Origin: Microcoleus sp. bin48.metabat.b7b8b9.023
GTDB taxonomy: Bacteria > Cyanobacteriota > Cyanobacteriia > Cyanobacteriales > Microcoleaceae
Length of the DNA stretch: 64,000 bases
Direction: 5' to 3'
Assembly: GCF_013299185.1 (NCBI RefSeq)
Contig: NZ_JAAFKG010000023.1
Coordinates: 37,708 to 101,707 of the forward strand
Made by a program: the position numbers and the translations under genes. The notes beneath the pieces are model-generated. The model was not told where the DNA came from and searched no databases. It saw only the letters and a list, made by a program, of their open reading frames with translations. Below, in pieces: positions 7,985 through 16,207 of this stretch; position 1 is the stretch's first letter; each line of letters begins with the position of its first letter.

Positions 7985-8692
7985 TTAACAAGACTCGGAA
8001 CAGTTAGGGGAACGAGCGTGCAAGTTTGACAAGGCAAGGAGCATAAAATTTTTGAATCAATTACAAGTCAGGGACAAAAATTAAATAAGTTTAATTATTC
8101 ATAATGGCTCAAAGTTCTAGGAAAAAAGCCATTCTGCTATTTAAAAACAGCCCGGACTATTGTCTTAAAAGAATCAGGTAGTTGTGCAAGGCATCGGATA
8201 ATTGGGGAAGAAAATGGTTAACCCATCATTATCAAAACCCTGATATTTGAGGATTACCAAGAGTAAAACTTAATAGACATCTCCCTAAATAACAGATAAG
8301 TCTAAAATAGATAAGCCTAAGCAGGATAAGGATTTTAGATTTATTTGTACCCGGTATCACTGATTTTACGACCAAATATATGGACTCTGAGAATCTTAGT
8401 CACAAGTTTATTTGATCCGACTATCAAGTTTTTGAGATGTATATTACCGTTTGACTGGTGTTTCTATACCTCTACAACAGTACAGTAACATTTGAAATCT
8501 GTCAAGTAAAATTTATAAAAATCATATTTCAGAGGGCGGGGCTGTTTCATCATCGAATTTTAGCTATTCTAAAAGTGTGAATGAAAATATTAAATTATAT
8601 AGCTCGGGCGCGAAAAAGTCAACTATTAATTTTATTAATAGTCAAATAAATTATTTTAGCGCAAAAAATTAGAGAGAGAGCGTAAAATACAT
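7985..8692. other. Intergenic region upstream of patA
   Basis: About 700 AT-rich bases between the patA start and the broken subtilisin gene. No convincing coding frame or RNA was identified. It should hold the promoter of the A-to-G gene series, but no -10/-35 pair stood out strongly enough to report. Confidence 0.4.
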
Positions 8693-9233
8693 CTAAGTTC
8701 CTCCTGGGGCGAGAATACCCTGATTGCTGTAGGTTTCTCCCCAGTTGCTGAAGTTTAGAGGCCGACCGAGATCGTCCGTTGCTCCCACTGCCAAGACGGC
8801 AGGTAGCGAAGCGGGGACGTGCAAGCAATTGCAGCCGTCGTTCCCTGCCGCAGCAACAATTAACACATTGTTGTCGCTGCACAGTTGCACGGCACTTTCC
8901 AGCCAGCCTTCGGCTTCGCCTATTTCCGTCAGTTGACCGCCGCTGATGTTAATAATGTGAGCGCCAGCATTGACACCTAGGGGCAATTCCCGGTATCTCC
9001 GAGCCGTGCTGCCCGAAGATTGTGCTGGCAACGTGAGTACCGTGCAAAGACATCGCACCGGTAACGCAGACTTCTTCCTGGACTAATGTCGGCAGCCGTT
9101 TCAGGTCAGATCCGGCAAAACAAGGGTGAGTCCGGTCTACTAAGCCGTCAAGTACCGCTACACAAATTTGAGAATCACCAGAGGTTTTTTCCCAAAGGCT
9201 TTGAATTCCTGGGATTTGGGTTAAATCGGCCAT
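8693..9233 (-). pseudogene. Broken second PatA/PatG-type subtilisin
   Basis: The frame starts MADLTQIPGIQSLWEKTSGD at 9233 and retains the Asp (CVAVLDGLVDR) and His (SLHGTHVAST) of an S8 protease closely similar to PatA. After GIAPRC the frame is lost and about 30 residues are missing. A second frame (to 8693) resumes at GVNAGAHIINISGGQLTEIG, continues through AAAGNDGCNCLHVPASLPA, and stops just after QGILAPG, where PatA reads QGILAPGEDILG. The catalytic Ser block and the whole C-terminus are absent, so it cannot be an active protease. It is either a decayed tandem duplicate of patA or a relic of another maturation protease. Confidence 0.85.
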
Positions 9234-9568
9234 TTAATCTAAAAATAGTTAGGTCTGGCTGGTTTTCGGCCTCAACAGATAGATTACTTGAATTTGCGCT
9301 GAAAAAAACTTTCGATCTTTAAAATTTTATTAATTTTTATTTCCTGTTACACATATCTTTCTTAAAAAATTTAGGTATTAATTTATACTTGTTGGCTCGG
9401 TAAGTAGCAGACTGCGATCGTCGCAAACGGAAAGTTCGCGTCCCGCGAAAGCTCTTTGACGGACAAATCAACGGTAAACCCGACCGTCGCTTCTTTATCG
9501 GGTGCTTGAAGTCAGTGAGTCAGGCTGCTTTCCGTGGATTGAACGGGGAGGGGTTCTGCTGCGGGTGT
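9234..9568. other. Intergenic region left of the IS1-family element
   Basis: Mostly AT-rich. One plus-strand open stretch (about 9406-9568, containing RRKRKVRVPRKLFDGQINGK) is cut by the IS end, has no good start codon and was not recognised. Confidence 0.35.
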
Positions 9569-10403
9569 GGCGTTGCTGAATCAGGGTATGAGAGAATAAA
9601 AAATATGAGATTGGGGTCGAAAATGATTTCTCTTATTTTGATTGGGAATTGGAACATCTCCAAATTTCAGATAATGAATTAGTAATTTAATTGAATATCC
9701 TAGCATTTGTGATGACTTAGAATAACAAAGAGTTTTTCTTTTTAGCCGTGCCAAGTAATGTCTGAGCCTTGTATTTTCACCTTCAACCGCAAGTCAAATA
9801 GGTTTTGCTGATAATTTGATCCCCTTCCGGAATAAACATTGGGTAAACTTTCCAGCCATCTGTCACATAAAAATAGCAGTTCCATTTACTAACAATTTCC
9901 CATAACGGCTCAAAAGTTTTGGCGCTATGGTCGCCCAAAGCCCATCCTAAAATACCTGGCTTAAAATGGTCTACCGCCGTCCACAGCCAGGTTTTATTTT
10001 TTTTGAACCGACAAATGTTTGTAATTTATCTAATTCTCCAACCGAAGGATTCGTTTCTGGATCGTAACAATTTGGCAAGAGTTCTCCAGCTTGTTTTACC
10101 CAATTAATAATTGTAGTATGATGTACATTTTTGACTCTTTCAATGGCTCGAAAACCCATGCCGTTAACATACATTTTTAGACATTCGTGTTTCACTTCTT
10201 CCGAATATCCTCTTTGTAGTTGATAATCGTTTATAAATTGTCTTTTACATCTGACGCAAATATAATTCTGCTTGCCTTTTTTGTGACCATTTTTATTGAT
10301 ATGAGTTGACTGACATTCCGGGCATTGCATAATATTCCTCTTAAATGTGTGTGATTTGTGATGCTCCGACGACTATTTTATCATACCAAGGTTCAGCAAC
10401 GCC
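9569..10403 (-). mobile_element. IS1-family insertion sequence, 835 bp
   Basis: Ends are inverted repeats: GGCGTTGCTGAATCAGGGTA at 9569-9588 and, read from the other side, GGCGTTGCTGAACCTTGGTA ending at 10403; GTATGA continues in both. The interior encodes an IS1-type transposase in two overlapping frames. No direct repeat of 8-9 bases was visible at the junctions (TGCGGGTGT versus AAATGGGTT), which hints at rearrangement after insertion or at a terminus misplaced by a few bases. Confidence 0.85.
9581..10330 (-). pseudogene. IS1-family transposase (InsA + InsB frames), probably inactive
   Basis: The upstream frame (10330-9971) is InsA-like: a zinc-binding MQCPECQSTHINKNG...ICVRCKRQF motif and a helix-turn-helix (GMGFRAIERVKNVHHTTIIN). 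A run of eight A residues near 9991-9998 on the minus strand is a plausible -1 slippage site, after which the InsB-like catalytic part reads TWLWTAVDHFKPGILGWALG, then VTDGWKVYPMFIP and RLRHYLARLKRKTLCYSKS, ending at the TGA at 9581-9583. A further one-base change inside TYLT(C)GVEGENT breaks the catalytic frame, so the copy is probably dead unless that is a sequencing error. Confidence 0.75.
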
Positions 10404-10415
10404 AAATGGGTTCTA

Positions 10416-10524
10416 TATAGCCTTTCTCAAAAAGATGAGGTATGACGACAGCTTACATAACCTCCCAGACAAAGAGGGCTCTCTTCCCAACAACGTACCT
10501 CATATGAGAGCTAGATCCGCTATA
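10416..10524. mobile_element. MITE, TATAGC family, copy 1
   Basis: About 109 bp, running from TATAGCCTTTCTCAAAAAGA to CTAGATCCGCTATA, with the inner block CCCAACAACGTACCTCAT. It is the reverse orientation of the copy at 15092-15197. The right terminal repeat is eroded. It sits 13 bases to the right of the IS1 element. The family has terminal inverted repeats of about 25 bases and no coding capacity. Confidence 0.75.
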
Positions 10525-10580
10525 ATAGTTAGTAGTGAGTTATTCGTGATAATTTAGTTACCTTCTTCTTTCTTCTTATA

Positions 10581-11042
10581 ATGCCAAATTTTAGATATTC
10601 GTCCCTGATAAACGCTACCGTTGAAACAGTCTGGAACTTTTACGAAAGGCCGGATATTCTACAAATGCTGACTCCGCCTTGGCAACCGGTGAAAATCATC
10701 CGCCGCGAAGGAGGACTCGATGTGGGTGCTGTGTCAGAATTTCGGCTATTATTGGGGCCGATTCCAGTAAAATGGGTGGCGACTCACACTGAATGCGAAC
10801 AATATCGCTTGTTTGTTGACGAACAAACTGAGGGGCCGATGGCAGGTTGGACTCACCGACACGAGTTTACTACAGAAAATAACTGTACCCGATTGACGGA
10901 TGCGATCGCATTTTCGATACCGGGCGGCCCGATTGTCGATTTGCTGTTGGGTTGGTGGGTAGAAATGCGGTTAACTGATATGTTTCGCTACCGCCACGAA
11001 GTCACTAAGCGAGAGTGCGAAAAAAATGCAAACAATGGCTGA
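10581..11042 (+). CDS. SRPBCC-family (polyketide cyclase/START-like) protein
   Basis: The 153-residue protein starts MPNFRYSSLINATVETVWNF, the classic beginning of SRPBCC ligand-binding proteins (beta strand, then VETVWNFYERPDILQMLTPP helices). It also has the TEGPMAGWTHRHEF strand pair and a long C-terminal helix (FRYRHEVTKRECE). This family binds hydrophobic ligands; the cyanobacterial cell-division inhibitor-like SulA/SRPBCC annotations are similar, but no ligand can be named. It lies convergently with the next gene, with six bases between stops. Confidence 0.75.
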   Translation: MPNFRYSSLINATVETVWNFYERPDILQMLTPPWQPVKIIRREGGLDVGAVSEFRLLLGPIPVKWVATHTECEQYRLFVDEQTEGPMAGWTHRHEFTTENNCTRLTDAIAFSIPGGPIVDLLLGWWVEMRLTDMFRYRHEVTKRECEKNANNG

Positions 11043-11048
11043 AAATTT

Positions 11049-11777
11049 TCATGCAGATATAGTATAGTTCACGAACTTGGAAGCTGCTGCTTCGACGAAA
11101 GCCCGAAAAATTCCGCAGTTTGGGAGACTTTTTGGCGACATTTCTGGATGCCACTGAACTGCTAGCATCCAAGGGTGATATTTGTATTCGATCGCTTCTA
11201 TTAATCCGTCGGGTGCTCGTGCTACAATTTGCCAGCCGGGAATCATTGTTTGTACGGCTTGATGGTGCCAGGAAACAACGTTTGTTGAGGTGGTTCCCAT
11301 GATTTTTGCTAATCGGCTGTCGGGGTCTATTTTAATGATATGCTCGATCGCACAAATCGGGTTTTCTTGTCGGTGATTCACCTCATCTCCGTAAGCATCC
11401 GGTACGTGCACCACTAAATTGCCCCCGCTGGCTACATTCAGGACTTGCATTCCGCGACAAATCCCCAACACGGGTATGTCAGCCCTTAAAGCTAGCTTAG
11501 CTAAGCTTAACTCAAAGTTGTCGCGTTCTGCGTTAACCGAGTAAACCGTGCGATCGACAAAACCGCCATAAAGTTCTGGATTGATATCTCCACCGCCTGA
11601 AAAAATCAAACCATCTACGGCATCAAAAATACTAGCCGGATCTAATTGATTGGGAGGCAGTAAAATCGGAATACCACCTGCTGCCTGCACTGCATCAATA
11701 TATGCTCCGTTGAGGCAATATTCGCCTGCTTGACTGCGACAGTAAGTTGTGATGCCAACGATGGGATGTTTTTTCAT
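11049..11777 (-). CDS. Class-I glutamine-amidotransferase-like hydrolase (peptidase C26, PuuD-like)
   Basis: The 242-residue protein belongs to the gamma-glutamyl-gamma-aminobutyrate hydrolase family. GGGDINPELYGG forms the oxyanion-side loop, the nucleophile elbow is LGICRGMQVLNVASGG with the catalytic Cys, and the His-Glu pair is in VQWHPEMS. The family hydrolyses gamma-glutamyl amide bonds of small amines or acts as a stand-alone amidotransferase; the actual substrate is unknown. The start MKKHPIVGITTYCR is typical. The gene is monocistronic in this context. Confidence 0.88.
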   Translation of the reverse strand: MKKHPIVGITTYCRSQAGEYCLNGAYIDAVQAAGGIPILLPPNQLDPASIFDAVDGLIFSGGGDINPELYGGFVDRTVYSVNAERDNFELSLAKLALRADIPVLGICRGMQVLNVASGGNLVVHVPDAYGDEVNHRQENPICAIEHIIKIDPDSRLAKIMGTTSTNVVSWHHQAVQTMIPGWQIVARAPDGLIEAIEYKYHPWMLAVQWHPEMSPKSLPNCGIFRAFVEAAASKFVNYTISA

Positions 11778-11892
11778 TTCCTAGAAAGTGGAGATAATGG
11801 TTGAGATTTCTTGTCGGATATCCTAGTATTATCAATAAGTTTTTCTGGGACGGTGCTGGGAGCAAACTCCAACCAGAAAATTCAGCGATTGT

Positions 11893-11915
11893 GAAACAGG
11901 CATCTTGCCTGTTTC
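11893..11915. terminator. Hairpin GAAACAGGCA-TCT-TGCCTGTTTC
   Basis: Ten-base perfect arms with a three-base loop lie in the gap between two minus-strand genes. The same AACAGGC/GCCTGTT core recurs at 58043-58063, so this is also a dispersed repeat. Lack of a T-run makes intrinsic termination uncertain. Confidence 0.45.
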
Positions 11916-11973
11916 TTGTATGATTAATTGTGATTGACTCTTAGATTAAACTGAGCATTTCCTGCACTGCTGT

Positions 11974-12633
11974 CTAATTTGTAACAATTTTAGGATTATT
12001 TTCAGGCAGCGGTGGGCGGGTACACAGATAAGCCAATGGCCCGAACAGTGGCACTAATGTTACTGCCCAAAATGCTATTGAATTTTGCATTCCTCGGCGC
12101 GCCATATCGTCGGTTAATAAAGCAGGAAATAGCAGGCTAAGCAGACAAAAATCTAAACTCATCACGTGGATAAAACGGCTGGTTTGCCACTGCCCAACAA
12201 AATCTGACCAATCGCCTTTTGTCAAGCCAAAAGCAACCAACGCAGCAGCACCTAAGGTTAGGACAATCCCAGTAAAACGGGAGTCTAATATTTTTAAGAA
12301 GATATTTTTAGTGCCAGAAAATTCTGGATTCGGTTCGCGCAGGGCTAAATAAGGGAGCAAGGCAAATGCACCGACGCCAAATGATAAAGTTGCAAAAATC
12401 CATGCTCGTATTTTCTGCCCTCTGCCATCGGTAAATAAGACACAACTGTAAATCAGCGGCCAGACTCCCATGATATTAAACAAAGCTACAATTAAAGGGT
12501 TGATGCCTGCTATTTTGCCTGTGGAAAGGTTGGTAATTAGTGTGATGGTGTCGGGGTTGTCGGGTGGGGCAAATACAAAGGCGTAGGTGCTGAATGCAAT
12601 CCAAAGCAAAGCAAATCCAATTTTTCTAGACAT
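11974..12633 (-). CDS. Polytopic membrane protein of unknown function
   Basis: The 219-residue protein has about six hydrophobic segments (for example IGFALLWIAFSTYAFVFA, PLIVALFNIMGVWPLIYSC, IFATLSFGVGAFALLPYLAL, GIVLTLGAAALVAFGL, LDFCLLSLLFPALL, SIAFWAVTLVPLFGPLAYL). It resembles conserved cyanobacterial/chloroplast-type DUF2834-like membrane proteins; no enzymatic motif is visible. The ATG at 12633 touches the end of a TATAGC-family MITE (12633-12743), so the 5' region of this gene is MITE sequence. Confidence 0.7.
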   Translation of the reverse strand: MSRKIGFALLWIAFSTYAFVFAPPDNPDTITLITNLSTGKIAGINPLIVALFNIMGVWPLIYSCVLFTDGRGQKIRAWIFATLSFGVGAFALLPYLALREPNPEFSGTKNIFLKILDSRFTGIVLTLGAAALVAFGLTKGDWSDFVGQWQTSRFIHVMSLDFCLLSLLFPALLTDDMARRGMQNSIAFWAVTLVPLFGPLAYLCTRPPLPENNPKIVTN

Positions 12634-12743
12634 ATAGCCTTTCTCAAAAATATGAGGTATACCTTACAGCTTGTATAACCTCTGAAACTAAGGGGGCTGA
12701 AGCCCAACAACGTCCGCGAATCTTTCTGGGAACCGCTGTATAT
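12633..12743. mobile_element. MITE, TATAGC family, copy 2
   Basis: It begins TATAGCCTTTCTCAAAAATA at 12633 and ends near CCGCTGTATA at 12743, with the family's inner block GGGCTGAAGCCCAACAACGT. It lies immediately upstream of the start codon of the minus-strand membrane-protein gene, so it likely contributes that gene's 5' untranslated region. Confidence 0.75.
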
Positions 12744-12775
12744 CCCTTCTCAGAACCTAAAATCGACTCAAGCTT

Positions 12776-13066
12776 CTAAAAATCATCATCGGAGCCCTCA
12801 TCGGAGCCCTCATCGGAGCTCTCATCGCTGCGTACAAGTTCCGAAGGAGGCCTGTCATTACTCCAAGCCCACCACACGGTGCCGCACTGGCAGCGGTAAA
12901 ATTCTTGCCACTTGCGGCGGTTGGACTCGGTGTATACTGGCGATCGACGATTAATCCAGACCTCATGGGCATCCGTGCAGCTAGCAGCGCACTTGGGACA
13001 GCAAAACTCAGTAGCGTGAACCGCCGCCGCAGTCCATTCGGGAGGATGGGTCGCAAAAGCTTCCAT
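12776..13066 (-). CDS. Conserved zinc-ribbon protein with acidic repeat tail
   Basis: I chose MEAFATHPPEWTAAAVHATE (13066) as start because it is the form I associate with cyanobacterial homologues; an in-frame ATG 45 bases upstream exists. The 96-residue product has CCPKCAASC and a second CQCG pair, giving a probable Zn ribbon, separated by a conserved WINRRSPVYTESNRRKWQEF block. The tail is an SDEGSDEGSDDDF acidic repeat produced by a tandem 12-base unit (TCATCGGAGCCC). Function unknown; nucleic-acid or protein binding is possible. Confidence 0.7.
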   Translation of the reverse strand: MEAFATHPPEWTAAAVHATEFCCPKCAASCTDAHEVWINRRSPVYTESNRRKWQEFYRCQCGTVWWAWSNDRPPSELVRSDESSDEGSDEGSDDDF

Positions 13067-13273
13067 GTGTTGCGTGTTTCTATCTAAACTGCTGTTAATA
13101 CGGCAAATCAAGGATTCCTCAACATCCGCAGATTTCGCAATGGCATAAGTACGCTGTTGAGTGCGTAATTTATCTGCGAGTTATTTTTTTGGCATTTGCC
13201 GTCCGATGAATAGTATAACTGATGTGGTGTCAGCCGTCGATCGGCATTCTCAGCTATTTCAAGGACTAGGCTC

Positions 13274-14851
13274 ATGTCTATCTACAACTTTATCTCATTT
13301 CTGGGCATCTTTGGCTTATGTGCGATCGCCTGGATTTTCTCAGAAAACCGCCAAGTTCGCTATATACCTTGGCGCGTCATCATCTGGGGCATTGGCTTAC
13401 AATTAGTCTTAGGATTTTTAGTATTCCTGTTCCCTCCAACTCGCATCGCCCTAGAGTGGTTTACCAGCTTGCTGGATGGAGTATTCACCGCTGCTGATGC
13501 CGGTGCCAGATTTGTATTCGGTAGAAACATTGTACCAATACCCGGTCAAGACCCGCCAGTTAATTTAGGATATATTTTCGCCTTTCGGGCTTTACCAACA
13601 GTCGTATTTTTTTCCGGCCTCATGGCCTTGCTTTACAACATCGGCGTCATTCAAATTATCACCGAAGTTTTTGCCAAAATATTTTACATGACAATGCGGT
13701 TGAGCGGCGCGGAAGCACTCAGCGGCGCGGCTAATATTTTCGTAGGAATCGAAGCAGCAATTGTCGTCAAGCCTTATTTGCCACAAATGACTCGCTCGGA
13801 ACTTTGTGCAATCCTCTCCTGCTGTTTTGGAACTGCCGCTTCATCAACATTAGCAATTTACGTCAGTTTTCTCAAACCTGTTTTTCCAAATATTTTAGGA
13901 CACTTAGTTTCAGCCTCAATTATCGCCATTCCCGCTTGCTTTGTCCTCTCCAAAATCTTAGTACCCGAAACAGGCGTACCAGTGACAATGGGCGGCATTC
14001 CGAAGGAACAACCGAAACCTCAAGGCCACGAGTTCATCGGCGACGAAATTGGCGAAAATGACGGTGAGATCCGCAAACAAGAGACAGTTGGCGGAGAACC
14101 CATCGAACGAGTCAGCCCTTTGGATGCAGCAATTATTGGCGCTTTGGACGGTGTAAAAATGGCAGTCGCCATCGCCGCTGTTTTGATTTTAATCTTGGGT
14201 TTAGTTTCCTTAATCAATCAATTCTTTGGCTGGCTGGCCGTTGCACCTGCTCCAATTGGTACAATCTTTAGTTTTATCACCCTGCAAAACATTCAAGGAG
14301 TATTATTTTATCCGCTAACCTTGTTAACCGGAGTTCCCTTTGAAGATTCTTGGACAGCCTCAGTCATCATCGGACGGCGGCTGTTGGAAACGGCGATTCC
14401 ACCTTACCAAACTTTAGCAGAAGCGGCGGGCAAAGGACTGATTAGCGATCGCACAGTATTAATTGTCAGTTACGCCCTTTCCGGTTTCGCCCACTTAGCC
14501 TCCGTCGGCATATTTGTCGGCGGTACAATCGCCCTAATTCCTTCTCGGCGCAAAGACATTTCCGAACTCGGTTGGAAAGCCTTATTTGTCGGCACTTTAG
14601 CTACAATGATGATTGCCTGCATCGCCGGATTGTTTGACACCGGAGACTCCAGCATTTTAGGCACTAAGACACCGCCGACTGCCCCGATTAGCGCTCCTGC
14701 TTCGCCGAAGTCGGAAGCATCCCCCGCCGCAAGTCCGAAGCCGTCAGTTGCCCCAACAATTGCCAGCCCGAAGCCTTCGCCGAAGGGTGAAAAAGTGGTT
14801 CCGAAAGCTAATGAGAAATCTCCCTCTCCTGAGTCCAAGAAAAGCCCTTAA
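13274..14851 (+). CDS. Concentrative nucleoside transporter (NupC/CNT family)
   Basis: The 525-residue cation-coupled nucleoside transporter has N-terminal helices (FISFLGIFGLCAIAWIF), then the family's long core: FAFRALPTVVFFSGLMALLY, GAANIFVGIEAAIVVKPYLP (Q/N substrate site region), SASIIAIPACFVLSKILVPE, and the second repeat with YPLTLLTGVPFEDSW and YALSGFAHLASVGIFVGG. CNT proteins are usually about 400-430 residues; here the last 60 residues are a Pro/Ser/Lys-rich tail (PASPKSEASPAASPKPS) with no transmembrane content. The start is ATG 13274. It is flanked by an isolated upstream region and by repeats downstream. Confidence 0.92.
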   Translation: MSIYNFISFLGIFGLCAIAWIFSENRQVRYIPWRVIIWGIGLQLVLGFLVFLFPPTRIALEWFTSLLDGVFTAADAGARFVFGRNIVPIPGQDPPVNLGYIFAFRALPTVVFFSGLMALLYNIGVIQIITEVFAKIFYMTMRLSGAEALSGAANIFVGIEAAIVVKPYLPQMTRSELCAILSCCFGTAASSTLAIYVSFLKPVFPNILGHLVSASIIAIPACFVLSKILVPETGVPVTMGGIPKEQPKPQGHEFIGDEIGENDGEIRKQETVGGEPIERVSPLDAAIIGALDGVKMAVAIAAVLILILGLVSLINQFFGWLAVAPAPIGTIFSFITLQNIQGVLFYPLTLLTGVPFEDSWTASVIIGRRLLETAIPPYQTLAEAAGKGLISDRTVLIVSYALSGFAHLASVGIFVGGTIALIPSRRKDISELGWKALFVGTLATMMIACIAGLFDTGDSSILGTKTPPTAPISAPASPKSEASPAASPKPSVAPTIASPKPSPKGEKVVPKANEKSPSPESKKSP

Positions 14852-14940
14852 ATCAGCTATGAATTAAGGACATGGCAATGTCTATTAGAATCAAATCAAG
14901 GTCAAAAGTAGTCAGAGACTGCTGTTTACCGCCGAGGCTA

Positions 14941-15022
14941 GATCCCCCCTAGCCCCCCTTAAGAAGGGGGGGACAAGATTCTTCTCAAAGTCCCCCTTCT
15001 TAACGGGGATTTAGGGAGATCT
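14941..15022. repeat. GATCCCCC palindromic repeat, copy 1
   Basis: GATCCCCCCTAGCCCCCCTT ... GGGGATTTAGGGAGATCT forms an imperfect stem. The AAAGTCCCCCTT and GGGGATTTAGGG blocks recur at 27267-27396, 49551-49617 and 60169-60249. This is a common intergenic palindrome class in filamentous cyanobacteria. Confidence 0.75.
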
Positions 15023-15049
15023 AGACTAAGTAATAAGCGAAATTTATCC

Positions 15050-15275
15050 GGTGCATCTGGTTTTTGAAGCCTGAAGAAGCATGACCGCATATATAGCAGT
15101 TCTCAGAAAGATAAGGTACGTTGTTGGGCTTCAGCCCTATACGCCTGGGTGGTTTATAAGCTGTCAGCCATACCTCATCTTTTTGAGAAAGGCTATAAGT
15201 TATTAGTTATAATTTTATATTCACTGCGGTCATGCTTCGCCCCTACAAACATATTTGCCTTGCGCCAGATGCACC
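15050..15275. mobile_element. MITE-like element (GGTGCATCTGG family) interrupted by another MITE
   Basis: Perfect 11-base terminal inverted repeats, GGTGCATCTGG at 15050-15060 and CCAGATGCACC at 15265-15275. Inner arms are GAAGCATGACCGCATA and TGCGGTCATGCTTC. A second element (15092-15197) is inserted in its centre. An uninterrupted relative is at 37405-37517. Confidence 0.8.
15092..15197. mobile_element. MITE, TATAGC family, copy 3 (nested)
   Basis: It runs from TATAGCAGTTCTCAGAAAGA to CTTTTTGAGAAAGGCTATA; arms of about 25 bases pair with few mismatches. The empty-site relative at 37405-37517 reads GCATATAAGTT where this site reads GCATATA-element-TATAAGTT, so insertion duplicated TA (or TATA). 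A TA duplication would fit an IS630/Tc1-mariner-type mobiliser. Confidence 0.85.
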
Positions 15276-15316
15276 CAATTTATCACACCAATTCCTTCTT
15301 CCTTCTTCCTTAAATT

Positions 15317-15922
15317 ATGAATCCCGAACCAGAAATCCGCCGCCTGTTAGATGTGATGCCCGCCTCCGGCCGCATGACTTGTAAAATTATTAATAAGCCT
15401 CAACAATCTACGGTAATTGATTGCGATTTTCCTTTACCTTGGCATCAATCTCGCCCGATTTACATTAATTTTGACTTGTGGCGCCTGCTATCTAAGCCGC
15501 AGCGGGATTTACTGCTATTGCGTACTGTAAGCTTTCTGGGCAATTTCAAGTGGTTTAAGCCGGATATTTATCAAGGTGCGGCTGTGGCGGGTATTCTCGG
15601 CACTGTTGTAGAGTTATTGCAGGGAGATGCGATCGGAATTGCGATCGCCGGTGGGTTGACTGGGCTGGCGATGACTCGAATTTGGCGCGACAACCGCAGT
15701 TCGCAAGTAGAGTTAGATGCCGACGAAACGGCGATTAGAGTGGCGGGAAGGCGCGGTTACAGTGAATCTGAGGCGGCGGGACATCTACTGGGGGCGATCG
15801 AATCTGTGGCGCAGATAGAACAGCGCAATTTAGATTTTAACGAATTGATTCGGTGTCAGAATTTAAGGGCAATATCCGGTATTTCGGCGGTTGGTGTGCC
15901 CGATAGTGTCAGACAGGATTGA
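15317..15922 (+). CDS. DUF3318-family protein
   Basis: The 201-residue conserved cyanobacterial protein starts MNPEPEIRRLLDVMPASGRM and has the family block DFPLPWHQSRPIYINFDLWR-LLSKPQRDLLLLRTVS. Two hydrophobic stretches follow (GAAVAGILGTVVELL and IGIAIAGGLTGLAM). The C-terminal half contains ELDADETAIRVAGRRGYSES, reminiscent of the metal-site region of membrane M48-like peptidases (an ELxAD motif), but no HExxH is present, so no protease activity is claimed. Function unknown. Confidence 0.8.
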   Translation: MNPEPEIRRLLDVMPASGRMTCKIINKPQQSTVIDCDFPLPWHQSRPIYINFDLWRLLSKPQRDLLLLRTVSFLGNFKWFKPDIYQGAAVAGILGTVVELLQGDAIGIAIAGGLTGLAMTRIWRDNRSSQVELDADETAIRVAGRRGYSESEAAGHLLGAIESVAQIEQRNLDFNELIRCQNLRAISGISAVGVPDSVRQD

Positions 15923-15933
15923 AAAAAACATCG

Positions 15934-16047
15934 CTATTCAAGCAAATTAGCCTTGATAGACAAAGATTCCAGAAACTTAACTGCTTCATCCAGCATAGCT
16001 GCTGGTAATTTCTCCACAATTGCGATCGCCCTTTGACGAGTTTATAG
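15934..16047 (-). pseudogene. 3' fragment of an antitoxin-like (DUF2281-type) gene
   Basis: The minus strand reads RQRAIAIVEKLPAAMLDEAV then KFLESLSIKANLLE and stop (15934-15936). The pattern AIxxxxxLPxxxLxEVxxFLExL is that of small DUF2281/antitoxin-like proteins. An in-frame TAA lies just upstream and no start codon exists, so only the tail survives. Confidence 0.4.
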
Positions 16048-16207
16048 ATTAATTGCTTATGTCGCACGTTTAACAGACAAAAATTGCACTTTCATCATCT
16101 TAAATCAGCTTCACTAATGCACTGATTTTGATCGAAAGTGCGATCGCTTGATTTACCCTTGAGAATTATTGATATAATCAAGAGGGAAACCCATCAAATC
16201 CACAACT

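Noticed and set aside
9406..9568. Plus-strand open stretch with RRKRKVRVPRKLFDGQINGK
   Set aside because: No good start codon, cut by the IS1 end, and no family recognised; kept only as a note.
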